Virus record (IMG/VR): IMGVR_UViG_3300022602_000024
Span: 124,797 to 188,796 of that record
Length of the DNA: 64,000 nucleotides
Direction: 5' to 3' (one strand)
Origin: a virus
Shown: positions 48,167-56,372 of the stretch, one piece after another
Layout: every line of letters starts with the position of its first letter
Numbering within the stretch: position 1 is the first letter of the stretch
Program-made: the position numbers and the translations under genes
Notes under the pieces: generated by a model
What the model was told of the DNA's origin: nothing
The model's input: only the letters and a program-made list of their open reading frames with translations
Database searches by the model: none

Positions 48167-50533
48167 TTATAGTATTACCGCTTCAATGATTTTTTCGCCT
48201 GGTTCCAAATTGGTAGTGAGTGATTTGGCAAAAACTGCTTGCCCCAACAACACAGTGCCTACACTGGCAGCATACCCAGGAGTGTTGGAAGTTACCAAAC
48301 TGTCGCCTTTGGTAACAGGGCCAATCAATTTAACAGGAACTCGTCCACGTAGTGCAACTGGCAATCCTGTCACTGCATCATTCATCAAGTATGCGGGATT
48401 GGTTGATATGGCTCCAGCGACTCTTGTATCGCAGTGAAGATTTGTTGTGGTGATTTCAGCATCGCCGCCAAAGATAACAACTGTACCAGGTTCGTAGTCT
48501 GCGTCAGCAACATATATCTCTGCCAAGTCGGCGTATTGTGCGTGAATAGCAGTACCATAAATGTTGTTCCACCAAGCAGTAGTACTACCAATATTGTAAG
48601 TCAGGTTAGCACTAGGAGTAATGTTACCCGTAACAGATTCGTTGTAAACTGTTGTAGTAGTACCTTGCACAGTCAAGTTGCCACTGACTAATATGCTACC
48701 AGCAGTGACATTACCGGAATAAACACCTGTGGTACCAATTACATTACCGTAGTGTGTGGTTGCAATCACATTGCCAGCAGTGACATTACCGGAATAAACA
48801 CCTGTGGTTGCGATCACATTACCATAGTATGTTGTTGCAATCACATTGCCAGCAGTTACATTTGCAAATGTAGGACTTGCAGTGGTTCTAATGTCTTGTG
48901 GAGTGCTAATGTTGGCATAACTAGAACCCACTGCAATAGTAACACCATTGGTACTGGCAAAAGTCAAGTTACCACCTGTTGACAGTGTTCCTGATCCTGA
49001 GGTGCCTACTAAAGTTATATTTGAGTTGGGTACTGTAAAGGTTACATTTGCAGCTGTTATTATTCGACCAAATGCGTCTGTGGTAATAACAGGAATATTG
49101 CCATTTCCGCCCACTGTTACAGCGCCAGGTCCCACCGGGGTCAAGTTAATAGCATTGGCCGAAATGGTCAGGTTACCTGCACCAGAACTAACAGAAACAA
49201 CACGATTGCCGTAGTCATATACACCTGTTCCGTTGACTGTTCCGTTGACAGTACCGTATAATGTTCCGTAACTATTTCCGATCACGTTACCAGCAGTTAA
49301 GTTTCCGGATACGCTAGCAGATGGTGCAGATACTGTGGCAGTTATATTCAATGTGCCGATTGTAGAGTAGCTGGCTCCTACATTGTTGGCTTGTAATATA
49401 CCTGTACTGATAGTACCAGTACCAGTTACAGTTAGCCCTGTTAAGGTTCCTAAGCTAGTAATATATGGTTGTGCTGCAGTTTGTACTTGGCCATAATATG
49501 GACCTACAATACCCAGTGCAGAAACGTTACCACCTACGCCGACGCCACCTGTAACAACCAACGCACCTGTTGCAGTTGACGTTGACGGAGTAGGAATGCC
49601 AATAGCAACATTTTGTGTAAAATATCCACCAGAAACTGCATTATACAGTATACCAACGCCAGGTGAATTTGGAGTAATAACTGGATAGCCTCCAGAATAT
49701 ACAGTCCCAGCAGCTACAATGTTTCCTGCGGTAGTTAGGTTACCACTTCCACTGACAGAGATATTCCCACCAACATTTAAATTGCCGCCTACGCCTGCAC
49801 CGCCTGCTACAATCAACGCACCAGAAGAAGTAGAAGTTGAAACAGTTGAGTTACTTAAGAATTGACTTCCAAAATGTGTATTCCCGTAAACACCACCAAC
49901 AACAATATTATTTCCTAAAGTTGCATTAGTTGGGGTTATTATGTAAGCAAAGTCATTGGTTGTGTATTGATGCCCAAAGAATGCATAGGTATTTGAACCA
50001 TAATTGTTATACACATTACCAAAAATACCAGTATCTTGATAGTCAGTTGCAGGGTCGTTTGCATGAATTAAGAATAAACCAGCACTGCTGGTATTGTTTA
50101 CAACATTATTAATACTTTGAAAACTTGCATAGATATTGCCAATGGGGTTTGTTGGAGTACCAATGTTAAGTCCCGACCCAATTGGTAACAAATTTCCTGA
50201 TACATTGATATTACCATAAAAGAAAGACTTCCCACCGGCATAAACGCCAACATTTGCAATTATATTGTTGGCAGTAACATTGCCGGTTATGTTGGCATTA
50301 GTGGCGGTTATGCTAGGAGAATAAAGATTTGTGATATTTGCTGAGCCGGCATTTAGTTGCAGTTCAACGTTGGCATTTAACCAGTCTTGGCTTACACTCG
50401 ACAATTGTGCCGAAATATTAGCAAAATTGTTATCAACCTTATTAAAAGCGTCAAATAGCGTATCGCCAGTCCCACTGTTGGGAGTTGATGTGTTGATATT
50501 TACGACCGAAGTCGAGCCATTCCAGAATGCCAT
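48167..50533 (-). CDS. Long tail-fibre protein with repeats and conserved C-terminal head
   Basis: 788 residues. N-terminus MAFWNGSTSVVNINTSTPNSG, TLFDAFNKVDNNFANI (attachment). Repeats of ...SSSGALIVAGGAGVGGNLNVGG... and a 25-residue tandem (TAGNVIATTYYGNVIATTGVYSGNV form) build the shaft. The C-terminal 150 residues (AQYADLAEIYVADADYEPGTVVIFGG, then GRVPVKLIGPVTKGDSLV) form a domain common to T4-like fibre and peptidase-type tail proteins. Its RBS lies in a hairpin with a late promoter in the loop. Confidence 0.75.
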   Translation of the reverse strand: MAFWNGSTSVVNINTSTPNSGTGDTLFDAFNKVDNNFANISAQLSSVSQDWLNANVELQLNAGSANITNLYSPSITATNANITGNVTANNIIANVGVYAGGKSFFYGNINVSGNLLPIGSGLNIGTPTNPIGNIYASFQSINNVVNNTSSAGLFLIHANDPATDYQDTGIFGNVYNNYGSNTYAFFGHQYTTNDFAYIITPTNATLGNNIVVGGVYGNTHFGSQFLSNSTVSTSTSSGALIVAGGAGVGGNLNVGGNISVSGSGNLTTAGNIVAAGTVYSGGYPVITPNSPGVGILYNAVSGGYFTQNVAIGIPTPSTSTATGALVVTGGVGVGGNVSALGIVGPYYGQVQTAAQPYITSLGTLTGLTVTGTGTISTGILQANNVGASYSTIGTLNITATVSAPSASVSGNLTAGNVIGNSYGTLYGTVNGTVNGTGVYDYGNRVVSVSSGAGNLTISANAINLTPVGPGAVTVGGNGNIPVITTDAFGRIITAANVTFTVPNSNITLVGTSGSGTLSTGGNLTFASTNGVTIAVGSSYANISTPQDIRTTASPTFANVTAGNVIATTYYGNVIATTGVYSGNVTAGNVIATTHYGNVIGTTGVYSGNVTAGSILVSGNLTVQGTTTTVYNESVTGNITPSANLTYNIGSTTAWWNNIYGTAIHAQYADLAEIYVADADYEPGTVVIFGGDAEITTTNLHCDTRVAGAISTNPAYLMNDAVTGLPVALRGRVPVKLIGPVTKGDSLVTSNTPGYAASVGTVLLGQAVFAKSLTTNLEPGEKIIEAVIL
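48699..48850 (-). repeat. 75-bp tandem repeat in the fibre gene
   Basis: Copies begin at 48699, 48774 and (partly) 48849, spacing 75 bp (25 codons). The second differs from the first mainly by silent or conservative changes, indicating recent duplication of shaft units. Confidence 0.8.
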
Positions 50534-50537
50534 ATGT

Positions 50538-50570
50538 CAAATCCTTGTATATGCTTATTTAGCGGATTTG
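50538..50570 (-). promoter_or_regulatory. Hairpin over the fibre RBS with a late-like promoter in its loop
   Basis: Arms CAAATCC/GGATTTG (50564-50570 with 50538-50544), 19-nt loop. The downstream arm contains GGATTT of the AAGGA ribosome site; GCTAAATA (50556-50563) lies in the loop, so a late transcript would lose the upstream arm. Confidence 0.6.
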
Positions 50571-50607
50571 AACAAAGCGGGTATTTGACCCTGAATTAAG
50601 TAGGTAG

Positions 50608-50934
50608 TTATCCGGGACTAAAACTACTGCCGCAACCACAGGTAGTTTGGGCATTGGGATTGTTGATGCTAAAACTTGCACCCATCAAGTCATCTTTGAA
50701 ATCGATAGTGGCACCTTGCAAATATTGGCTACTCATTGAATCTACCAATACTTTGACCCCATCAAAGTCTAAATCAAAGTCGTCTTCGTTGACTTCTTCG
50801 TCAAAGGTAAATCCGTATTGCATACCTGAACAACCACCACCTTGTACAAAAACACGCAGTTTAAGGGCAGGATTATTTTCTTCGGCAAAAATTTCTTGTA
50901 TTTTTGCAGTTGCGTTTTCTGTTAATGTAATCAT
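50608..50934 (-). CDS. A-type iron-sulfur carrier (ErpA/IscA-like)
   Basis: 108 residues. ATC family fold: [28 protein letters not shown] with the first Cys ligand, [13 protein letters not shown]-like strand, and CGCGSSF with the final Cys pair. The protein would carry an Fe-S cluster to apo-proteins. Phages with Fe-S enzymes sometimes encode one. It overlaps the superoxide dismutase gene by 4 nt. Confidence 0.8.
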   Translation of the reverse strand: MITLTENATAKIQEIFAEENNPALKLRVFVQGGGCSGMQYGFTFDEEVNEDDFDLDFDGVKVLVDSMSSQYLQGATIDFKDDLMGASFSINNPNAQTTCGCGSSFSPG

Positions 50935-51476
50935 AATTTTTTATTAATAGCGTCCCAGTCCATGATACGCCAGATGTTGTCTAAGTATTTTTCTTTGTCA
51001 GCATGGTAGTCTAAACTCCACGAGTGCTCCCACCAATCCACTAACAAGGCAATATCAGTGCGTTTAGCATGATTTCGTATTGTCTTGATTGTGCCGCTTT
51101 TGCTGAGATAAATCCAATTACTGCCCTGCAGTTTCATGGCTTCTTCTTTGAATGCTTTCTTAAAATCTGTAAAACTCTTGTGATTACGATTGATCAAGTC
51201 CAGGATTCTACCATGTGGTTGACGAGTGCCAGGCGACTTAAACTGTGCAAAGTAGATACTGTGTAAGTAAGCACCCGCTTCATTAAATGTAGCATCGCCT
51301 TCACCTTTGTTAAACTTTTCAACGTAGGTTTTGTACAAGTGCCCGTAATGATAATCGATAGTGGCTGAACTCATGACAGGGCTTAATCCGCCTTTGGCAT
51401 ATGGCAGTTTGATCTGTTCTAATTCTACCCGATTTTTTGCTTCCAGTAGATCCAGTGTTTGTCTGATATCGTTCAT
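50931..51476 (-). CDS. Fe/Mn superoxide dismutase
   Basis: 181 residues. [29 protein letters not shown] matches the N-terminal H-x4-Y motif, AYLHSIYF the second His, GSNWIYL the substrate-channel strand, and [22 protein letters not shown] the D-x-W-E-H metal ligands of Fe/Mn SODs. It is shorter than the usual ~195 residues, with tight loops. It should detoxify superoxide during infection. Confidence 0.85.
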   Translation of the reverse strand: MNDIRQTLDLLEAKNRVELEQIKLPYAKGGLSPVMSSATIDYHYGHLYKTYVEKFNKGEGDATFNEAGAYLHSIYFAQFKSPGTRQPHGRILDLINRNHKSFTDFKKAFKEEAMKLQGSNWIYLSKSGTIKTIRNHAKRTDIALLVDWWEHSWSLDYHADKEKYLDNIWRIMDWDAINKKL

Positions 51477-51480
51477 ACTG

Positions 51481-51699
51481 TTATTTAGTACGATACACTA
51501 CACGCCCACGATTCATGTCGTATGGGCTCATTTCTACTTCTACGTTATCGCCTAATAATATGCGTATATTATTTTGCCTGAGCTTACCACCAATGGTTGC
51601 CATTATCCTGTGATCATTTTCCAACACAATTCTAAACATTGCATTGGGCAGGACTTCTTCAACGCGGCCTGCCATTCGTATTAAATCTTCTTTACTCAA
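51481..51699 (-). CDS. infA: Translation initiation factor IF-1
   Basis: 72 residues, the normal length of bacterial IF-1. S1/OB fold: [60 protein letters not shown]. All conserved blocks are present, including the LPNAMFRV and RIL.GD motifs. A phage copy may bias host translation initiation towards phage messages. It lies 4 nt upstream of the SOD gene. Confidence 0.85.
   Translation of the reverse strand: MSKEDLIRMAGRVEEVLPNAMFRIVLENDHRIMATIGGKLRQNNIRILLGDNVEVEMSPYDMNRGRVVYRTK
51482..51489 (-). promoter_or_regulatory. Late-like promoter (ACTAAATA) before the SOD gene
   Basis: Core TAAATA 5 nt upstream of the superoxide dismutase start, overlapping the infA stop codon. Confidence 0.35.
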
Positions 51700-51705
51700 T
51701 GGTTT

Positions 51706-52104
51706 TTATCTCCTCATACTACTTATCTCAACAGCTTGTTCGTCTGTGAATACTGGAACGGCATTTGACTTGTGCATGGTAGCAATGCCTTTGACCTTGG
51801 TACCTGTGTAAACTTTTGCTGGTGCTAGGGTAGCAACACCTGCACCAGAATTGAGGCTGGGAATATGATTGGTAGTTGTACGGCCTACAGGAGTAGATAA
51901 TTTATACGTCAATGGTTCGGCTTTAAGGGCACGGTTGCGTTTTCGAGTTTCAGCTTCTACTTCTACACCTTGACGTTTAAGTAGGTCTTGCCATTCTTGT
52001 GCTAAACGCTCATGCTCACGTTTTGCTTCGGCACTTTTGAACTTGATTTTGCCACGTTTTTTGCCAGTGGTTGATAGCCAAGGACCTTCAAGATGCATAG
52101 TCAT
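51706..52104 (-). CDS. Conserved phage hypothetical protein
   Basis: 132 residues, basic, with EGPWLSTTGKKRGKIKFKSAEAK near the start, a motif I recall from T4-like cyanophage proteins. Then a KR-rich linker and a Thr/Asn-rich tail. A GGAG site precedes ATG 52104. It lies at the head of the IF-1/SOD/ErpA operon behind a sigma70 promoter. Confidence 0.65.
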   Translation of the reverse strand: MTMHLEGPWLSTTGKKRGKIKFKSAEAKREHERLAQEWQDLLKRQGVEVEAETRKRNRALKAEPLTYKLSTPVGRTTTNHIPSLNSGAGVATLAPAKVYTGTKVKGIATMHKSNAVPVFTDEQAVEISSMRR

Positions 52105-52127
52105 AGTAATACTCCTGATAAAAACAT

Positions 52128-52156
52128 ATTATAACACAGGTTGATTTAATGGTCAA
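52128..52156 (-). promoter_or_regulatory. Sigma70-type promoter for the IF-1/SOD block
   Basis: TTGACC (52151-52156), 17 nt, TATAAT (52128-52133) on the minus strand, 23 nt upstream of the 52104 start. Confidence 0.8.
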
Positions 52157-52518
52157 ATCTTGATTTTTTGCAAATTTGCCACACTCATGTCTACCATTTC
52201 AAATTCAGGACCCACCATTAGATACTTGTCGTCCAGCACAAAAATATGGTCTTTGAAGCGATCTTTTAGTACTGCAACAATTTCTTCTGTGTTTTTGCCT
52301 TGTGCAATAAACTGATCATCATCTTTGTCAAACCAATAGATCATATCGCCGTGGTGTTCAATTTTGACCTGGTGTATCATTTCGTTTAATACTTTATGCA
52401 CTTCCCGTTCAATCTCTCGACGATGCGAAGCGTACCCTTCAAAATAGCCTTCTACAATGTTGACCAGCAACCAAGTGCACGCAAACCAAATCAAAAATGT
52501 TCCCAAATCTTCAAACAT
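52153..52518 (-). CDS. Membrane-anchored hypothetical protein
   Basis: 121 residues. One N-terminal transmembrane helix (LIWFACTWLLVNIV) then an acidic, strand-rich cytoplasmic domain. Its C-terminal codons overlap the -35 box of the promoter at 52128-52156. Function unknown. Confidence 0.6.
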   Translation of the reverse strand: MFEDLGTFLIWFACTWLLVNIVEGYFEGYASHRREIEREVHKVLNEMIHQVKIEHHGDMIYWFDKDDDQFIAQGKNTEEIVAVLKDRFKDHIFVLDDKYLMVGPEFEMVDMSVANLQKIKI

Positions 52519-52521
52519 AGT

Positions 52522-53193
52522 TTAATCCCATAAGTTTTGATAATATTTTCCAAACAACACAAAGCCGTTTTGGATACGCTTTTCTACTTTTTTCATGCCC
52601 TCATAATCACACCGGTAAGTATGATTGGGTCCATTTACTAGTTTAAACATTTTGGGTTTACCATTTTCATACCACTCGCAGGCCACACTTCGATGGTCGG
52701 CCACTCCTGAACTAAATGCATCTTGCCACGAGTCATCTACTTTACATTCAAATGCAAAGATCATTTCGTCCAAGACCCAATCCCAACGCTTGAAGTGGTT
52801 GCCATCAATATCCCACTCATTCTCTCTAGGTGGGGCACTTGTACTACGCAATTCTTTGGGTACGTCCCGGTCATCTACATTGGGAGCACCGTGTTTGCTG
52901 GCTTTCAATTGTCTCAACATAGGCAGTATGATATCAGCCAATGTATGATCCATGCTCCAAGTATCATAAGGGTCAATCTGTACGTAATTGATTCGAGGAT
53001 GTACAAAGTCTAAGAATGCCTGCCAAGCAACGCAAAAGGGTTCTAAACGGTTAACCCACCGGGTATATCGGTGGTTGGGGCGATCTTCAATATTGTAAAA
53101 TACACTGTCATCCCGTTCCCAAAAGCAAACCGCTTTTAGGATATCATATGGGCTGACCCAGTGATTGCGATATTTTGATTTGTAAATTTTCAT
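52522..53193 (-). CDS. Conserved T4-like phage protein (unknown)
   Basis: 223 residues, aromatic and charged. The N-terminus KYRNHWVSPYDILKAV and NYVQIDPYDTWSMDHTLADIILPMLRQLKASKHG are a pattern I know from many large phages without an assigned role. Then DDRDVPKELRSTSAPP and a basic C-terminus. Overlaps the upstream membrane gene by 4 nt. No catalytic motif found. Confidence 0.65.
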   Translation of the reverse strand: MKIYKSKYRNHWVSPYDILKAVCFWERDDSVFYNIEDRPNHRYTRWVNRLEPFCVAWQAFLDFVHPRINYVQIDPYDTWSMDHTLADIILPMLRQLKASKHGAPNVDDRDVPKELRSTSAPPRENEWDIDGNHFKRWDWVLDEMIFAFECKVDDSWQDAFSSGVADHRSVACEWYENGKPKMFKLVNGPNHTYRCDYEGMKKVEKRIQNGFVLFGKYYQNLWD

Positions 53194-53450
53194 TTATCGT
53201 CCTTGAGTATGTTCCATGCGGCTTCTTGTTGTTCTCGATATTCTTTGTACTTATCTTTAACTAGGCTTATGGTCAGTTTAGTCCAAACATAAGTAAATCC
53301 CACAATGGCTATTGCACCACAGACAGTTTTGTATGCGCTGTCAGGAACTGAATCCGAAGTAGACTGCAGCGCACAAAATACCCACATTACAATCAAGGCC
53401 GGGTCACGCATGCTTTTGATAAAAAACCAAATAAAACCTAATTCTAACAT
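53190..53450 (-). CDS. Small membrane protein
   Basis: 86 residues from ATG 53450 (GGAGATCT site); a start at 53471 is possible. Two hydrophobic segments (about 2-20 and 45-68) and a C-terminal charged helix (KDKYKEYREQQEAAW). Unknown role. Confidence 0.6.
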   Translation of the reverse strand: MLELGFIWFFIKSMRDPALIVMWVFCALQSTSDSVPDSAYKTVCGAIAIVGFTYVWTKLTISLVKDKYKEYREQQEAAWNILKDDK

Positions 53451-53470
53451 AAGATCTCCTGCAAAATACA

Positions 53471-53499
53471 ATTATAGCACACCGTGGACTATCCTACAA
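53471..53499 (-). promoter_or_regulatory. Sigma70-type promoter, extended -10
   Basis: TTGTAG (53494-53499), 17 nt, TGC-TATAAT (53471-53476) on the minus strand; its -35 overlaps the end of the 53489-53743 gene. Confidence 0.65.
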
Positions 53500-53743
53500 C
53501 TGGAGTGTTGTATTTTAGCAAAAAATAAGTGGCGTCTTCATCACTCAAGTTGGCAGTGATATGCACACGATATCCGTAGCCCATATGGTCAAATCCAATG
53601 GTCCATGAGGGTTCGGGACGACTATGAGCCATAACCCATTGTCCCATTTTGGTTTGTTGCCATTGGTAAATTGGCTCAGCGGCATAGATTTCAGGATCTT
53701 CCGAGTCACTCATTCTAAAACTGTGTACTGTAATTCTTTTCAT
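53489..53743 (-). CDS. Small protein of the FLLKW family
   Basis: 84 residues with a Trp/Tyr-rich body and terminal TYFLLKYNTPVVG. This F-L-L-K/R-W/Y ending after a D/E-rich segment recurs in at least seven genes of this window (53740-54006 and 58608-60017). Overlaps its upstream neighbour by 4 nt. Unknown function. Confidence 0.5.
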   Translation of the reverse strand: MKRITVHSFRMSDSEDPEIYAAEPIYQWQQTKMGQWVMAHSRPEPSWTIGFDHMGYGYRVHITANLSDEDATYFLLKYNTPVVG

Positions 53744-54006
53744 CGTGAATACTTTAATAAAAATACCATATATTTCTGTTCATCCACGATATCTACTTCT
53801 CGACTTATATTTCCAATATAATCCGCATCAGAGAATTTCAACCGTATGCCGTAGGTATCTCGGAAAAATGCAAACATTCCCGCATTGGTTTCGCAGGCCG
53901 CAGCACCTTCGGTTTTTCGGCATTGACTCATCATAGACCAAAATCGGTAATCGCCTAACACAGTATTTAGGCGTTGGTCGTGGTCTTTGTACAGGTCATT
54001 CGTCAT
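53740..54006 (-). CDS. Small protein of the FLLKW family
   Basis: 88 residues ending DEQKYMVFLLKYSR, with C-x7-C (MSQCRKTEGAAACETN) that could bind a metal. It starts inside the previous gene's stop region. Unknown function. Confidence 0.5.
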   Translation of the reverse strand: MTNDLYKDHDQRLNTVLGDYRFWSMMSQCRKTEGAAACETNAGMFAFFRDTYGIRLKFSDADYIGNISREVDIVDEQKYMVFLLKYSR

Positions 54007-54109
54007 TGACTATGTGATATTGACTGTAAGGGTAAGTATCCTGCAACCACTCCAGTAGGCCAGGCTCATTGGGCAGGCGAATATCACCTGTACGATTTGT
54101 TATGTACAT
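53996..54109 (-). CDS. Possible small protein (37 aa)
   Basis: Starts at ATG 54109 and overlaps both neighbours (10 and 11 nt). No strong ribosome site. Sequence has a helical EPGLLEWLQDTYPYSQYH stretch, reminiscent of the EWC..H region of the FLLKW family, so it may be a truncated member. Confidence 0.35.
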   Translation of the reverse strand: MYITNRTGDIRLPNEPGLLEWLQDTYPYSQYHIVNDE

Positions 54110-54348
54110 TTTCTCAATCCTGTAATATCTGAGTAAGCAACACGGACAACGTTGTATACAACATCATCCAACTTGAAGGGCAAGTCCAAACTTACCGTGA
54201 CTTTGGGCCCTTCAGACAAGTTTCTAATATTATCTGCACCCACGGTGCCCACAAACGGCACACCTTGATATGTGCCTTCCACTCTATCGCCGAATTGATA
54301 GCGTGGTTTGGGAATGGTTTCGTTAAAAAAGTCAGTTAGATTGCCCAT
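54100..54348 (-). CDS. Small SH3-like protein
   Basis: 82 residues, strands YQFGDRVEGTYQGVPFVGTV, PKVTVSLDLPFKL and VVYNVVRVAYSDI, an SH3-like barrel pattern seen in several T4-like phages. Function unknown. Confidence 0.55.
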   Translation of the reverse strand: MGNLTDFFNETIPKPRYQFGDRVEGTYQGVPFVGTVGADNIRNLSEGPKVTVSLDLPFKLDDVVYNVVRVAYSDITGLRKCT

Positions 54349-54359
54349 ATGTTTGTATA

Positions 54360-54974
54360 TTATTTTAATGTAATAGGACCAACTTGTTTTAAAAAATCTG
54401 CAACATCATCATAATGGTTAAAAAACTTAAATTGCAGTATTTCTCTATGTCCCTTGGACCATATTTCGTGTGGATGCGATGTGTTAAGTAACCATGCATG
54501 ATTTAATGTTGATGGGTATGACTCATAATATGAATCTTCATTGGAATCGTATACAATAGTTTTTGCTAGTTGGTCTTCAGACGACACAATATAATTGATT
54601 TTGCATTGAGGTAAACTATATTCCTCTGAAATTTTAGCATCAACATGCCGAGTAACATCAGCAATGGTATCACTCCATATAACCATACCAAAATTTAGTG
54701 GTTTAAATATTTCAACCACTTGTTTATGCCATGGTAATAATCTATTAAGTATAGGACCGCTCAATGAGCCCCAATTTGGACTTAGACGTTGACTTAGCAT
54801 TAGTGATCCATGCCGGTCTAAATTATATTGTGTGCCGCCCCATTCGTCAACTTCTATCAAATCGTGGTCCAACTTACCAAGTTTTTGTTTATCAAACACA
54901 GTACGATATAATGCCCTGATACTATCCCAATTTTGTTCTATTGTTATATTCACCGGACAACATAGTTTATTCAT
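54360..54974 (-). CDS. 2OG-Fe(II) oxygenase-like protein, copy C
   Basis: 204 residues. RHVDAK gives H110 and D112, SHPHEI a likely H167, and GHREILQF R177; the YPSTLNHAWLL segment and size resemble the other two oxygenases. The triad is less complete than theirs, so the activity is uncertain. Confidence 0.55.
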   Translation of the reverse strand: MNKLCCPVNITIEQNWDSIRALYRTVFDKQKLGKLDHDLIEVDEWGGTQYNLDRHGSLMLSQRLSPNWGSLSGPILNRLLPWHKQVVEIFKPLNFGMVIWSDTIADVTRHVDAKISEEYSLPQCKINYIVSSEDQLAKTIVYDSNEDSYYESYPSTLNHAWLLNTSHPHEIWSKGHREILQFKFFNHYDDVADFLKQVGPITLK

Positions 54975-55108
54975 ACGTCATTCTTTCTAAGCAACATAAA
55001 GATCTTAGCAGCAGCCCAACAGAGTGCCACAAACCCAATGGTTGCACAAACCGTACGTACTACTTCTTCGGTCAGTGTGATTGTGATATGTAAATCAGGT
55101 GTTATCAT
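54971..55108 (-). CDS. Small single-helix membrane protein (45 aa)
   Basis: Starts at ATG 55108 behind AAAGGAAGAC and stops inside the next start codon (ATGA). One transmembrane helix (TVCATIGFVALCWAAAKIFML). Function unknown; the ribosome site and overlap support it as a gene. Confidence 0.55.
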   Translation of the reverse strand: MITPDLHITITLTEEVVRTVCATIGFVALCWAAAKIFMLLRKNDV

Positions 55109-55256
55109 TTTTGTCTTCCTTTATGTGTTGTTTAAAATACTGTACCCATTCGTATAAAATACGATTCTGTTCTTCCAGTTGCTCTACTCGCTTGGTCAAT
55201 GCAATTATACGCTCTTCCTGCGACATGTCAACCAGGAATTCTAATACACTCATCAT
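55095..55256 (-). CDS. Small coiled-coil protein (53 aa)
   Basis: Starts at ATG 55256, where the preceding gene's last codons form GGAG, and stops at TGA 55095. Leucine/aromatic heptads (KRVEQLEEQNRILYEWVQYF). Unknown role. Confidence 0.55.
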   Translation of the reverse strand: MMSVLEFLVDMSQEERIIALTKRVEQLEEQNRILYEWVQYFKQHIKEDKNDNT

Positions 55257-55496
55257 TCAACTCCATTTTAAAATTCTAAATGTCCATAGAGGACTATTAG
55301 AATCAATATCAAACCATAACTGGTTATTTTCAATCCAGACAGTTAGTCCTTTTTGACTGAAATATTCTTGCCCGAATTCCAATAATCTCGGACGGTCGTT
55401 ACAATATTTTTTTCCCTTATTATGAAATTCAACTAGATATTCGGCTATCAAAAAATTTGTAAACCAAGAAGGGCAAGTGTTAAATGGAAATTTCAT
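55257..55496 (-). CDS. Small hypothetical protein
   Basis: 79 residues with PRLLEFGQEYF and an aromatic C-terminus (WIENNQLWFDIDSNSPLWTFRI). Overlaps neighbouring starts; no family recognised. Confidence 0.5.
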   Translation of the reverse strand: MKFPFNTCPSWFTNFLIAEYLVEFHNKGKKYCNDRPRLLEFGQEYFSQKGLTVWIENNQLWFDIDSNSPLWTFRILKWS

Positions 55497-55687
55497 TGTT
55501 CAATTCCGAAATGTTCTCTAATCTCATCGCCCATAGTCCCGCCACCATCTTTCCGTTCACGCAAGATGTTATCTACTCGGCCGGCACATTCCTGGACCAG
55601 CAACTCGGCCAATTGTTGAGCACGCCCGGCCAACTCTGGAGCCGCATAGCCAGCCTCCAGCATCAATTTTCTTAGGTTTTCGTTCAT
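55493..55687 (-). CDS. MNER/FAELIVRE family small protein (diverged copy)
   Basis: 64 residues: MNENLRKLMLEAGYAAPELA, AELLVQECAGRV, EIREHFGIEQ. The HFG-I-E ending and the coupling to the next gene match the four better copies downstream (55969, 57743, 58072, 58320). Function unknown. Confidence 0.6.
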   Translation of the reverse strand: MNENLRKLMLEAGYAAPELAGRAQQLAELLVQECAGRVDNILRERKDGGGTMGDEIREHFGIEQ

Positions 55688-55800
55688 CGTCCATCCTTAG
55701 CATCATTATAGCCCATCAAATAACCCATCACCAAAGCAAACAACATACCCGCAATAGCAATGGCTGTGCCAATGATTGGTCCCAAATTAAATTCATTCAT
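55684..55800 (-). CDS. Small membrane protein (38 aa)
   Basis: From ATG 55800 with AAGGACC upstream. One hydrophobic helix (GTAIAIAGMLFALVMGYLMG) and a charged tail. The longer frame to 55869 is unlikely. Confidence 0.55.
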   Translation of the reverse strand: MNEFNLGPIIGTAIAIAGMLFALVMGYLMGYNDAKDGR

Positions 55801-55972
55801 GCCGGTCCTTTTCCCAAGGGGTAAATTCGTATCTGTAAAAGGGTAACAGGCCAAACAACCATGTACCAACCTTTACTTGTTTTAATTCTCTATGCTCAAC
55901 TTCGGGCCGGTATTGGTCTGGGGTATTTCTAATTCTCGTGAAGTCATCTTGGAAATTTGTTAGATTCATCAT
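55793..55972 (-). CDS. Small protein (59 aa)
   Basis: Starts at ATG 55972 (or 55969), just after GGAGTT, and overlaps the next gene by 8 nt. Arg/Glu-rich with an aromatic C-terminus (WLFGLLPFYRYEFTPW). Unknown. Confidence 0.55.
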   Translation of the reverse strand: MMNLTNFQDDFTRIRNTPDQYRPEVEHRELKQVKVGTWLFGLLPFYRYEFTPWEKDRHE

Positions 55973-56187
55973 TCAACTCCGTAAGATTCTTTAATGGCGT
56001 CAATCATTTTTTCACAAGCACGGTCATACCCAATAACATAATGTGTATCAGTTGCTGGTTTTCCTCTAACCTCAAAGGCAATGTCTAAACAGTCTCTGAC
56101 AATCAACTCGGCGAACTTTTGAATTTCACTGCCAGCAAGAACTACACCACCTGCTTTTTCTGCTAACTCTTTTACTCTTGGATTCAT
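55969..56187 (-). CDS. MNER/FAELIVRE family small protein
   Basis: 72 residues: MNPRVKELAEKAG, QKFAELIVRDCLDI, ending IKESYGVE. Contains the exact 20-base block AATCAACTCGGCGAACTTTT (plus-strand reading, 56101-56120) also present at 57821 and 58210. Unknown function. Confidence 0.6.
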   Translation of the reverse strand: MNPRVKELAEKAGGVVLAGSEIQKFAELIVRDCLDIAFEVRGKPATDTHYVIGYDRACEKMIDAIKESYGVE

Positions 56188-56372
56188 TTTTGATCCTTTA
56201 AGGTAATATGCTCAATGATGCCTTTTACTTTATCAGTGGTAATATCTGATAATTGATTAAATGTAAAATGACCTAGCCCAACCTCGTGTAATACTGCGGT
56301 GCGTTGGATAGCATTGGCATTTAATTTGTCCAGGACTTCATTCAATAGTTTTTCTTCATTTGGATTTTTCAT
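56184..56372 (-). CDS. Small hypothetical protein
   Basis: 62 residues, helical, behind AAAGGTGT. Overlaps the previous gene by 4 nt. No family recognised. Confidence 0.5.
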   Translation of the reverse strand: MKNPNEEKLLNEVLDKLNANAIQRTAVLHEVGLGHFTFNQLSDITTDKVKGIIEHITLKDQK

